The notes under the pieces are model-generated. The model was not told where the DNA came from and ran no database searches. It was given only the letters and a program-made list of their open reading frames with translations. Positions 12,352 to 23,329 of a stretch of DNA of 64,000 nt are shown here, piece by piece. Within the stretch, counting starts at the first letter, position 1. Every line of letters starts with the position of its first letter. Source of the stretch: Armillaria gallica (taxonomy: Eukaryota; Basidiomycota; Agaricomycetes; Agaricales; Physalacriaceae); NCBI GenBank assembly GCA_037576215.1, contig JBANDB010000005.1, forward strand, positions 5,518,001-5,582,000. The letters are read 5' to 3'. The translations under genes and the position numbers were made by a program.

Positions 12352-14345
12352 TCAGCTATACATCGTAACAGTTTCTTCGTCATCATGAGTAGATAGCACT
12401 GCAGATCGGTCGTCTTCGTCGATACTACGACCTGTATAATCAACAAAAAGCAGCAGGCCTGTCAAAATGAGGCAGATGGCCAAGGCCCCGTAGAGAAACT
12501 TATATTGAGCGACGTCTTCGCTGTGGTCGAAAAATCTTAGGATAAACATATTCTTGGAAACCTGTCAGACAACGGAGAAATGAAGAAGGCGCCACATACT
12601 GAGAACATGCCTCCTAGCGCCTCAATGACGGAGAAAGAGCCGAAGAGAACCGCACTGTGAGATGTGACGGATGAATAAATAGCGGGAGCGATAGCAACTG
12701 TGAAAGGCGAGATGGCGTCGAAAACGAGGTGGGCGATTCTATTTGAAGCTGCAATAGAGATAACTGCGACGGTGGAGAATACATCAAGGGAGAGACAAGT
12801 GTAGGCTAGGCGCCTGGTGAACCTGAGAACAGACTGAAGAGGTCGTGATTTTCGTTGATATAGGATTGCAATGACTAGTGAAAACACCCCTTAGTAAACA
12901 AGGCGGCCCTGGCGCGTCAATGACGAGTGCTCACCGGGATAAAGAAGGAGCAGTGCAAACGTCGAGGCTCCATGTGGGAATATCAAGTACCACTGGTATT
13001 GTTATGAAGTAAACGAGGGTTAGTACGTGTAGGCGCCTAGAAGGAAGTAGACGGACAGAGAGAGTACCGTCCGAAAATATAATCCCGAACCACATTTTGA
13101 CGACCCCGAAGTTCTGCGTTAGTTGGTTAAATATTTCGAGCATGGAAATGCGTAAAACGTCTTACGGGGGTCAGAGAATACACGAAAAGGGCTAGAGTCA
13201 GCCATGGCCGTCGCGTGAATACGATCGCGGGAGAAATGGCAGCCTTGAGGATGGGTAACTTGTGTGCTGGACTTCGTAGTGTTTCAGGCAGGAGCCAAGT
13301 GATCAGAACAACATTTAGCATGGCGGCAAGGCTGGATATGATCATCAACGGGATGAAATATTCCTGGGCCGGAAGAATCAGCGGGAGCATGGTAAGCTGT
13401 TGAATTAGGGTCATAATTAATATCTTGATCCCAAACCGACTCCAGAGATTAGTACGTACCTCTGTGCCTCCGAAATAAAAAAGCATGCTGAGGCCTTTGA
13501 AAGCACTGAATAGCACAAACCTGACGGTAACAATCATCAGCAACGCGCAGGATTTGTATCAATTAGACTTACCTTGAACCGGGCGAGGCACAATCAGCGA
13601 TATAGCTAAGATAAAAAAAGCAATCAGCAGTTGTTGAGAGTTGCGCAGGTCTAGGCATACGTGTGAAGCAGGCCATTGAAGGCGATGCTGCCCCCGAACA
13701 GACAGTCCAGAGCAACGCTTCCTACATAAACACGAAAGTCCTTCCGTATAAATTCCGCTTGGACGATGACAAGATGCCTGTAATATTGTTTAATGATAGA
13801 AAGGCACATTCATCAAAATACGCACGATATTGTCGTTCCGATCATAGAAATAAGCATTACCGGTTTCCTTCCCCACACGTCTGCAACGTGGCTCCACGAT
13901 CCAATGGTGAAGAGACTCAACAGGGCACGAAGCGTGCCCATATCCCTGAGTAACCGTCCTTGAGTGATCAATCACATGGAGTTGAAGGAGCTTACATTGC
14001 CGGAAGGACGGTGGCCGTTGCTCATTTATATCCTGTTGTAATATAATGTATACTGAGATGAACTGATCGTACATCCCTCGCTATCGAAGCATATCCAGCA
14101 AAAGAAATGCTAAGAAATTTTGGAAATACGTACGTGCAGAAAGTATAATGAAGCTATAAGACACAATCTTATGGTGATGCTTTTAGACAAATCATGGAAG
14201 GATTGATCAGTGGCGATACTCACTTGCAAAGGTTCCTTGTTCGGTTGTCACTGCTAGCTTCATTCACCTCAGCTCTTGGTAATAGAGGCGATGTTTCCGT
14301 AGCAGCGTCAGCAGGCGGGCTGGCTTCAGTGTCCTGCGTTGACAT
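12352..14345 (-). CDS. MFS-type membrane transporter, many exons
   Basis: A minus-strand gene with at least eight short exons. It starts at 14,345 with a polar N-terminus (MSTQDTEASPPADAAT, then SPLLPR). Recognisable pieces in order are ADVWGRKPVMLISMIG (MFS loop 2-3 signature, about 13.87 kb), VYVGSVALDCLFGGS, YIADCASPGSR (about 13.6 kb), FGGTE joined to LTMLPLILPA, and TWLLPETLRSP (the end-of-TM6 PE signature, about 13.28 kb). Further hydrophobic segments follow to a stop at 12,352. It belongs to the fungal MFS group with tetracycline-resistance or proton-coupled-folate-like topology; the substrate is unknown. Several splice joins check in phase, for example 13,661 and 13,777. The exon near 14.05 kb and the piece near 13.0 kb do not join cleanly in my reading, so the gene is either mis-modelled there or slightly damaged. 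Confidence 0.6.
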
Positions 14346-14828
14346 TATGGTGGTCACTTAAGATGATAGAACAGGGCTGTGCATTGAAACAAGGCATCAC
14401 GGACCGCGAAGATCCGGTTACCCAACGGAGGTTTTGGTGAGGTACAGTATAAGAGGGCTAGACTCGTATTGAGATACGGCCAGCTGTACGCTACAGCAAC
14501 GGCGACTGGTGCGTGGTCGACCTCTGGAACCATGCTTTCAGCATGGAGTGCGACTCGGAATTCAGTTCTCAAAACAGATTTATAAAATCAATATCGCAGC
14601 TCAAGCCGTAGAGATATACCCATTTGGCGTTTCCGAATACGTGTTTCGAGATTAGAGATTATTCTCCATTCGGTATGTCTGACGATCGCGAAGGGGTGCA
14701 TTAGATCGACTTCAAGCGAGAGAGGGCGCACAAAAAAGGAGGCGAAACAATAGAAAAATAGCAGAAGATCTTGTAATTTTGCGAATGTAAGCAATAAACT
14801 TGAAAGATCTGAATACGATGTCAGATTA

Positions 14829-14888
14829 CCGACTCGGATAGCGTCGACCTCGGGCCGCAATTAGTCGACGGCCCCGAGTCGGGTGGCA
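14829..14888. repeat. Fold-back CCGAGTCGG element upstream of UbiA copy 2
   Basis: CCGACTCGG (14,829-14,837) and CCGAGTCGG (14,874-14,882) are perfect 9-bp inverted arms. The 34 bases 14,855-14,888 are identical to 437-470. Confidence 0.75.
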
Positions 14889-15661
14889 GTGCAATACCAT
14901 AGTATTAGGTCGCATTAATTCAAGCCCTTCAACGCAGTATGAGAAGGTAGGGTCGCCCAGTCTGATTCAAACCGACCGTTAGCACGGAGTGTCAGTGAAA
15001 TGTAGAATGGGTATTGAGGTGCATACACGAGATCATTGAAAAACAAACCTTAAGAAATCAGAACTTGAAGGCCGTGACGCAAAACAATATGCTGAACCAG
15101 AGAGTGAGCTCAAAGTGAAAGTCGGAGAGAAGAAGGTACGTCAGTGGCAGTGCTGATCTTACGAGTTAGGAAACGCGTTCAAAAGTAACAGAAACAAATA
15201 AAGGTTTTCTGTCATCAACGTTCATCATTCACGCACGTCGGCGACGTCGCACCAGCTGCCTTTATCTGTTTGTCCCCCTTAGCAAGGGTTACCCAAACTG
15301 CATAATCAGCTGCTCTGAAGGATCGGGAGTCGATAAGTGGACCTCCACGACTCCTAGCATCGCTCAGAAGTTAGAACGCACTAATATTCCCGCATGCGTA
15401 GTGCTGAACGATACAACCTGAGAAAAAAGTACTACCGCAAAGGAAATACGAATTTATCGTGAGTGTATGAGCTCTATCCTGATTAGTAATGGTTTGACCT
15501 TTCAATGTAAGAAATACTTTATCCGCACGGAAAGGATACCTGTTGTATACTGGATAGTCCCGTGGATGGGGATCATGGAGAGGACATATCTCCGAATGTT
15601 TTTTATAGCGCGTCTTTAACGTGGCCGTCGATAAACTTGTTCAAGGGATCCTTCGTTGCCC

Positions 15662-15892
15662 CTACCAGCTTAAGGAAAATTTGGTGCTTCTGGCGTGGTC
15701 TCCTATGACAACATCATTCCCCATCTGGACATCACCGCTCTTATGCGAGTCGGAGGATCTTGAAAGATGAAGACGATCGGTTAGCGGGCGCAACCGCACG
15801 AGGGAAATCTCACCTCGATCGACTAATGGTAGCTCAACGTCAACGATCATAGCGTCGACCATGAATCTGAGATTCAGACCGTCCTCGATCAA
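15662..15892 (-). pseudogene. Possible divergent gene relic in the UbiA 5' flank
   Basis: A 76-codon minus-strand frame reads IEDGLNLRFMVDA, RGEISLVRLRPL and SGDVQMGNDVVIGD. Homologous DNA at 1,043-1,225 gives IEDGLHLRLMVDA and SGDAHMGNRLVIA. At 33,475-33,720 it gives SGDTQMGNYVIIG, but with breaks between the two parts. I do not recognise the protein. It would be head-to-head with UbiA. The similarity could also be plain DNA duplication, so confidence is low. Confidence 0.3.
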
Positions 15893-16099
15893 ATTTCATT
15901 GACGAGCAGCCGTTGTCCCTGGAGCGTCGCTCCTGCGCCTGTTTCCGGGTCGTTATTGCTTCATTTCCAACGGTCAAGTGGAAGGTTGCGCCTGCGCGTG
16001 ACTAGTATAACATATGGGACGGGCGTGAAGATGGGAAGAGACCACTGGTTCTCTGCATCCTACAGTCTTCTACTACCATTACAACCGTCTCTTCCTCCA

Positions 16100-17379
16100 A
16101 TGGCTCTCTCCACTGTTCTCTGCTCACAGTCTTCCCCTTCCTTGATCACCAAGAAGGGTCCGAAGGTGACGATCACTTCGGGCTTTGCCTCGATCTTCTC
16201 GAACGTCGGTACCCTACTCGCACCACCGACTCGGACAGAGATCCGTGCTTGCTGGGAGCTCTGCCGTCTCCAGAACGGGATGGGATGTGCGACCGTGTTT
16301 CTGCCAGTGGGTGAGTGTAGATCCCTATATGCTTCTGTTTCCATTCGCCAATCGGTAATCTTAGCGTGGTCATTAGCGATGGTTTATCACGCTTACCCTG
16401 GACTGACGGGAGTGGAATGCCTTACCCGAGCTATAACCTACTTTTTCCTCTGCATTGGCATCAAATGCTTGGTGAGTCTAAACTCCCCAAAGCCATCTTC
16501 CCAATCTCATCTTTGATCTCAGATCATGACCATCGATGATATTCTCGACTACGATATTGATGCGAACGTCGAGCGTACGAAGAATCGAGCACTCCCGAGA
16601 GGTGCTATCAGCATCGAGCGTGCCTGGTTGTTCTTCGCTCTCCAAGTCGTCATTGGTGTCTTTTTGGCTTACAAGGTTCTGAGTCCCGACGCGTAAGCAT
16701 TCTCGCTCTGACATCGCTTTCTTATGCTGATCTCGCTCTTCCATTCAGTCTGCGTATTTCTATGTATGTGTGGCCGTTATACGTGCTGTACCCCACTTGC
16801 AAGCGCTGGATGCACCTTGCCCCCATTCCTTTAGTGAGTAGACTCATGATACACACCAAATTCTTAGTTCTAATCTTCACTCTCAGGGCTTGATGTTCAA
16901 TATCGGTATCTACATAGGATGGGCCGATCTCGCACCTGACGGTGTAATTCTCTACCACGCCCTCACTGCTGCATACCTCGGTGCGACACTGTGGACGATC
17001 ACCTATGAGACTGTGTATCAGCATCAGGATAAAGTGGATGATGTGAAGATTGGCATGAAGTCGCTCGCTATACTGTGTGGCAGACACGATCCCCGTCTGC
17101 TCCGCTACCACTATCGGGTTCGCAGCGCTGATGTCATGGGCCGGTTACCTCAACGACCAGGGAATTGCTTACTACGTTTCCGTGGTGCTTTCAGCCTTCG
17201 TTCTTTTGAAGGAGCTCATTGTGACGGATATCGACAAGCCGAGGCAGTGTATGAAATTTTTCTTGCACACTCCCACCATTGGGAATCTTATACTGGCCGG
17301 ATTGGTTGTCGATGCTGTTGTTCACCGAGCCATGGAAGGAATCCCTCATCAAACTACCACATATAACTGTATTTATTAA
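16100..17379 (+). pseudogene. UbiA-family prenyltransferase, copy 2, frameshifted
   Basis: This copy has the same five-exon structure as copy 1 (16100-16310, 16365-16471, 16523-16692, 16749-16833, 16887 onward), with identical phases and very similar sequence. Both Asp-rich motifs are intact. In the last exon, just after the second motif (AILCG), copy 2 has two bases fewer than copy 1 near 17,081-17,087. The frame then runs into an unrelated tail ending at 17,366. The homologous C-terminus (SATTIGFAALMSWAGYL onward) continues in another frame to 17,379. Loss of the last three or so membrane segments should abolish activity. All other exons and splice sites look preserved, so the lesion is recent or, less likely, a sequencing error. 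It lies tail-to-tail with transcription factor A. Confidence 0.85.
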
Positions 17380-17482
17380 CTTGACAATATTTATTCGCTT
17401 ACTGAAATGAAATGCATCGCTTGCGGTATGTCGTTGACAAGGGGTGCAAAACATTGTTTAAATGTACCTGTAAATCCCCCTT

Positions 17483-17560
17483 GCCGACTCGGATAACCGA
17501 AGTCACGTTCATTGCAGTATGTATACCACGGACCGCGATCTTGGACTGCCCCGAGTCGGC
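17483..17560. repeat. Fold-back CCGAGTCGG element between UbiA copy 2 and factor A
   Basis: GCCGACTCGG (17,483-17,492) and CCGAGTCGGC (17,551-17,560) are perfect 10-bp inverted arms, 58 bp apart, with the GGACCGC box between them. It sits in the convergent intergenic space. Confidence 0.75.
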
Positions 17561-17762
17561 GGTGGCTACGCGTTATCCTGTAAGGTTCATGATCTAGACA
17601 AAGCGCTGGTGTCACTCAGAAGACATATTCATATATTAGGGTGACAGTTACGGTCCCACGGCATAAAGATCGTACAGAGTAAACTGGCCGAATCATCCTA
17701 CAGTAAATATCATTAGTCGGTTATGAAGCGTAATTTGTAAACTATCCGCGTTCGGAAGAGTT

Positions 17763-20753
17763 TCACGTAAACCTATATCCAAGAAAGAAACAGGTAGTGT
17801 CTCGAGTATAAGCTATAGCAGGAAAACCATACCCAGGCATCGGCATTCCTTTCAACCACTCGGGATGATCAAGCGTTTGGATCAACATACTCGTTTCATC
17901 CTGAATACTCCCAGACTGGCCCCCCGTCCCGACATTCCCGTTGATATTCTGATTTCTGTTCATGACATGAACAAACTCTATATCGCTTCCAAATTGTGTT
18001 GACCAGCTGCTAAACGTTTGAGTTGCCTCCGGCGTGAAAGTAAAACCCGCAGAGTCGTATCCCTGCAGAACAGATGGTCTTTGCCAGCTATTACTGCTTT
18101 CCGCATTCGTCTCTCCAGCTATGTTCATGGATGTATCCGCATGTTCTGGTAAAAATGTCCGTGAACCGCCGAAAGTTGTACTCTGGCCGCTGTGTCGATA
18201 CTTGCTCAACACCGACGCCAAGAACCTAGCATACAACTTTGGTGTATGTCGATTGTCTATCGCGATGTCTGATGAGCTAAACTTGTTGATCAAGTTCCCG
18301 ATAAGTTTGAGGCTCTCGTCTTCATCAGCTTTGTCGAGGAGGGACGAAAACTCTGGCCGTAGGAGCTGTGTGTCCTCACTAGGTCAGTTGAAATCCGAGA
18401 TCTATGGCACAGAACATACCTTGAACAGGAATACAACAGCGAAAGCAGCACACATAAACTGGCGATCCGGAGCAAACCGCATAAAACCGCTAGGCGCCAA
18501 ATCCTCGTTCATGCATCTGATCACCGATTTAGCGTATTCGAGGCACTGTAAAATATGTTACTGACTCGGTTCAGAAGAAAACGTTGCGGGCGAACCTTGG
18601 TAAAGAAATAATCATACCAGGCTTCTATACCTGCATGAAATACTTGATGGAAACCAAAAGAGAACATCACCAGCCGGAAATAGGCTACGTAGCTGGGCGC
18701 GTATAAACGTTCCTCAATGTCAAGTCTGAATTGAAAATGGATCTGTACTTACAAGTGTAGCTCGCTGCGCCGGAGCATTGCTCCGCGGTGGGCTCCTCCA
18801 ACCTTGAATTTCCTCTTCCATTCCTCCTTGAATATTTCAATCTCTCCATCATATCTCATGGTAGTGTCCCGCAGATTTCCTCTTTCCGAATTGATGGGTC
18901 CGCTTCGGCCTAACAACACCTCTTCATGGAACCTTGCTACGATGCGCACAAGTACATTGTACCCACACAGAAACACATCGTAGTCGAGATTATAAAGGGA
19001 TTGTCTGTACCACTCCTCCGAATGACGGATAATCGTATCTTCCTTCATTATCCAAGGCTTTCCAACCTGCATCGCTATTCCTTGATCCAAGAGGAAGCAA
19101 AACTGCCAGACGCGGACTCGATTGAGACATTCACGTTCTTCGTTCTCGCTCGTTGAGTTGATATGTGCCGTCTGACCCAAGCGTAGAGCAGTCGCAATAC
19201 TGCTGAGAAGTTAGAGAAATAAAAAGAACAGGACACGATGAACGCACCTGATGGCCAAGCCCGTATATAACCAAGTCTGATCTCTATCCCAGCTCCTTTC
19301 AGGGACAGCATAGATACTCATCAATACGTAAGCCTGGCATAGCTCGACGCTTTTCATTTCGTCTAGGACGAGGGCATTTGCAGCTGAGTTTTTTGCGAAG
19401 TGCATCGCTATTGGGTAAATGCTTGATTTCCGGGGATGATATCGAGATGCTATGGCGCAGATTACTGTGAAAAGAACAGGGCATCGGGCCAAAGTTGATT
19501 TCGGAGTGAGTAAGACCGGATCGAGGAGAGCTATGAAGGGCTAAACGATCATCAGTGTGCCTTACGTTGACACTGACCTGTGCCTTCTCACATTGATATA
19601 TTCAAAAAAGCTTGAAATCAAACAACCAAGTCAAAAAAGGCGAAAAAATACCAAGACTAGGGAGAGACCTCACATGTCAAACAATTGTTCAGCGTCTTCA
19701 AGTGTCACAAGGCCGAGTACTAATATCTCTGGGGAATTGAGTCCCATAGAATTACCCTGTCTAAATCCTGGACATGTGAGTTTGATGTGAGTGTACTTGA
19801 TAGAAACGCAACAATGATGGAACATACCGGGGCCTGCAAGTGGAGAAATTTCCCGTGCCTCGCACTCTGGTCTGAACCATACAGGTACATGCGAAAACTC
19901 GGTAATCGCAGTTGGCATCTCGTCGTGTTCCTGTACCTCACTATGGGGAAGTAAATTGCATCGCTGGTTATGCGTCAATTGACTTGAATCTCCCTCGCTG
20001 GTCTCCTCAGTAGAGCTTCCCATACCCATGTGTACACTGGATTTAAGACGACCGAGCAAGCCAAGGACAACAGGATTGTTAGCATCGGATGGTGATATAG
20101 ATTTGAGATATCCGTCGATAGAATGAGGTGTCGCGAGGTAGGGATTATAGAGTTGCTTCAGGAGAGTCTCGATGATAGCGTCTTTTTGTCGGATTTCGGC
20201 CAAAAGGCGATCGCGCTCGCTGTTTCACAATCAGACTGTGCCGGAATATTCATGTATAAATGACTTACTAAACTTTTGGTTTGGGGGCCTCTACGACGCA
20301 GTGGTAACCTTTAGGCTTGCATCGTTGGCATGTTTGTTCACCCGGTGCAAAGTCGCATTTCATCTTGACCTGCTTGCAACGAGTACACGCACCGGGTCTG
20401 CGTCTAAATACCTTGTCGTTATTGCGATTAGGTTTGCCATCCCTGTCGCCCATGAGCCCATGCATTGTCTTTCCCGAAGGCGTCTTCTGTGACTGCTTCA
20501 CGGACGATTGCGCAGTGGATGGAGGGAGGTAATTCTGACGCATGTTGCTTGTCGTTTGCTCGCGACTGTCGTAGCTTTTCTGCCGCTGATTGAGCTCCAT
20601 CGAATGTCGGACATTTAATGATTGGGCAGGCTGCTGATGCTGCCCGTAATCGTAGAAGTTAACGCTCTGCTGATACCATAGGTCATAGGCATCCTGAGAT
20701 GGTTGGAACAACCCGACATTGGCATCATAGAAGGAGGGAGTAAAGTCACTCAT
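17763..20753 (-). CDS. Zn2Cys6 transcription factor, copy A
   Basis: A minus-strand gene with about nine or ten exons and a product of about 830-850 residues. Exon 1 (20753-20269) ends with a GAL4-type cluster, Cys123-X2-Cys-X6-Cys-X8-Cys-X2-Cys-X6-Cys152, followed by a basic linker. Exon 2 (20219-19828) starts with a likely dimerisation helix (ERDRLLAEIRQKDAII). Exon 3 is 19767-19674, and a 19-nt microexon at 19610-19592 supplies IFFEYIN. The following exons carry the fungal-specific regulatory domain (LLDPVLLTPKSTLARCP, SWDRDQTWLYTGLAIR, RVRVWQFCFLLDQ, YVAYFRLVMFSFGFHQ). The C-terminus has HPEWLKGMPMPGYGF. This resembles the basidiomycete group usually annotated as PrtT-like regulators. A last intron in the MPG codon region is likely, but both readings end at the same stop. 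The target genes are unknown. No break is seen. Confidence 0.82.
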
Positions 20754-20817
20754 CGTGGCGCTATGAGTATTGACATCCTGACCCGCGTCTTAATAAGTCT
20801 GTTCTCCGGTAGAACTG

Positions 20818-20834
20818 TCCGAAGCAGTTACGGA
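20818..20834. promoter_or_regulatory. CCG-N9-CGG inverted site upstream of factor A
   Basis: TCCGAAGCAGTTACGGA lies 65 bp before the start codon. CCG and CGG half-sites in inverted order are the classical contacts of dimeric zinc-cluster proteins. The same 17 bases occur upstream of copy C, with close variants upstream of B and D. Confidence 0.5.
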
Positions 20835-23329
20835 TTTTGCGACTTCCCGGCTAAATAGAGAAAAAAGCCCCACGGACTCCTGCATCCTCTACCCATGCGT
20901 CGACAGATCCGAACTAATACAATTTAGTTTCGGGCACTTCATGGATAGTTTAGCGGTTACCATGAAGGATTAATGTCACTGTTTGTGCCGCAGTTCTGAG
21001 CGATTATATATTATCATTCTCCGCCCGCTCCTGAGATAAATCGTATCGGAAATTAGTCAGTATTGTCTGCTTGGCTTGGCAGGGTGCAGTGTTAACTCAC
21101 GATTCTCGTTCATTTGTTCCTCTGCATAGTCCAAAGATCAGGCTGTGATTCGGCTGAAAGTAACTTTGATTAATGGTCATAGAGTAAAAGTATTACTTTC
21201 CAATCTATTTCGAAAAGAACTGAAGTGAACAAGACAGTACGGCATAGTATGTCCGTTATCAGTGCTTAAGCGCCAGGCAGACATAAATAGACAATTGAAA
21301 AGGGTACCATCTCCTTACGAGATTACAGTTCCTCAGACGGCGCGCCGACGCACTCGAAAAACTGAGCGATCGTACCATTACGTAATACATTCGGCACACA
21401 ACAAGGTAGAATGGCAGCATTTAAATAACAAGTGCCTCACGAAAGTACCGAGAACGTGAATTTCCGCTTGAAAACGACCAAGTTGTCCAGACAGACGCTC
21501 GAGAAAACAATGAAGGATGAGCCAAATGGCCGATATTAACACCCTTCATGTTTCTATGGTCACTGATGCAACAGCCCTGCAGGAAATGTACATCGCATTG
21601 ATCGAAGAGGGAGGTTCTCGAGTTCAACAAAGTTTTACAGCCGAAGTCAAAGGATCAGCGGTTTCAAGGGGAGACACCGCCAGGACCTCATTTACAGCTG
21701 CACAGTCCACCCGAAAGTGCACCCGGTATGTTGCTCGGTATGCGTGGTGTTCGTGTAGTGTTCGTGGTGTTTGTTGGGGTTGGTACCGGACCCCGGTAAA
21801 AGACCCAATCAGGACTGGCCGGGATCACGTGGTACAATGGGCGCGTCACAGTCACAATATTCAGATAACTTTATCCCATACGGGCAAACTTTATGTAACG
21901 CGTCAGTCAATCTTCTGAGCTATTGTCCCCCCCTAGACAGACTCTTAATCTCTTGATAGGCAAGCATTCATTTAGGCGTGTCGTTAATTTTCCACTCTCG
22001 AATACAGAAATAATTCACCCTTGCAACAAAGGCCGACAAGCGCCACAGAATTTGAACGCTACCTCAGGCTTTAAGCTGCCTCCACGACTCAGAGTTCCAA
22101 CAGCATTTCGATATAAGCATGCATCATATTTCATCCAAGACTCGTCGGCGTACACAGTAGTCATTCAGTTTGAGTATGTAGCTGTGAATCTAAATACTGC
22201 CGCGGGGAAAATGTGTTCGGCGGCAGATACGCCGTAGCCGACTGCATTTTCCCTCGTGTCTATTACTAAAGAGCTATTGTTTGAGTAGCTCAACATTGGA
22301 TCTAGCCCAGAAGTGATATGAACGATATTACCCCAGGCCGATTTTCAAGCCGCCGACATTGGACAGAAAAAGCTGGGTCGTTTTTCTACGCTAGGACTCA
22401 TAGAATGCTCGACCTTGAATTAGGCGACGAAGGATTCGAGCAAGATCTCACTCAGGTTTGTTTTTACTATAACACTCATCCCTCGCTCATGACATACCAA
22501 CAGATATTGGTCACCGGAACGACCATTGCCGGCACTGAGATTCCAGTTTGTAAGTCCAGCAGTGAAATCAGTTCTTCGGGCGACGTTTAAGGATCGAATA
22601 ATATTCCAACTCGAGATCACCAGAGTCATCATAATTTAGAATTACTAGGCCCACCCCTCTTGACCTGGGACGAATACAGCAACTTGGTCGGCGAGCCCAG
22701 AGTGGAGAGGGTAGAAGCGTAGTTCGGACCTCAAATCGGAATGTCGAACTCGGCGGATGATAAGTAGCAATCGCCGCGGATTGGAAAAGAGTAAAGACCG
22801 AACGGTAGTTGGTAAAGACCAGAATGTGGGTCGATGAAGTGAAAGAGGACAATAAGACCGCAAGGATAAGGGTCACAATTTAGCGGCATCAGCTTCAAGG
22901 ACGCCGAATCAGTGCAGAGCCACCCTTTATAATGTTCACGAGTGTATGGTAATACAGATGGAGTCGAGTCCGCAGGCAGACGGCGCTCCTTGTGCTACTG
23001 TAGTACTAGCAACAACTAAGGATTCGAAAGGCAAAATTAGTAAATAAGGATTCGGTATGATGCTTGTTGCAGCACTGAGCACACGCAGACGCGCGGCAGA
23101 CAAGGACGGCCACCAAACAGACACAGGCCGTGCGTACGCTAATTACCAACGAGGTTACATTAAAGAAGAGTACAGTAGGGAGCACACCAACTAGCTGGGC
23201 GGCCAGTGTCCGGCAGGCTATTCTAATTTATGCGCGCCAAAAGCACGATAGCGTTCTATCATTAGCCCGCTACCAAGGCACCGGGGGTGAGCCATTGAAT
23301 TTACAGCGCATACAACCACCTGTACATGA
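20835..23329. repeat. Duplicated intergenic block upstream of factor A
   Basis: The block is homologous to the region upstream of factor C (about 39,650-42,100). Examples are the stretch after CGACAGATCCG (20,899 and 39,747), GGCCGGGATCACGTGG (21,817 and 40,638), and the segment around 22,560-22,900 matched by 41,700-42,060. Open frames are short and not conserved. A perfect small hairpin GTGAGAT/ATCTCAC occurs near 23,513-23,529, just beyond this interval. No gene is supported. Confidence 0.55.

Larger units (their letters stand above)
14346..16099. other. Region upstream of UbiA copy 2
   Basis: The region holds the fold-back element at 14,829-14,882 and, from 15,529 to 15,910, a flank shared with 33,341-33,735. 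The inner part of that flank also matches 1,040-1,265. On the minus strand of that flank, 15,892-15,662 is an open frame reading IEDGLNLRFMVDA and SGDVQMGNDVVIGD. Related words occur in the other two copies, so a divergent gene relic is possible. No intact gene is supported. Confidence 0.45.

Noticed and set aside
13000..14100. Calling the MFS gene a pseudogene
   Set aside because: Two doubtful junctions were noted, but other joins that first looked broken were resolved by correct donor choice, so unresolved splicing is as likely as damage.
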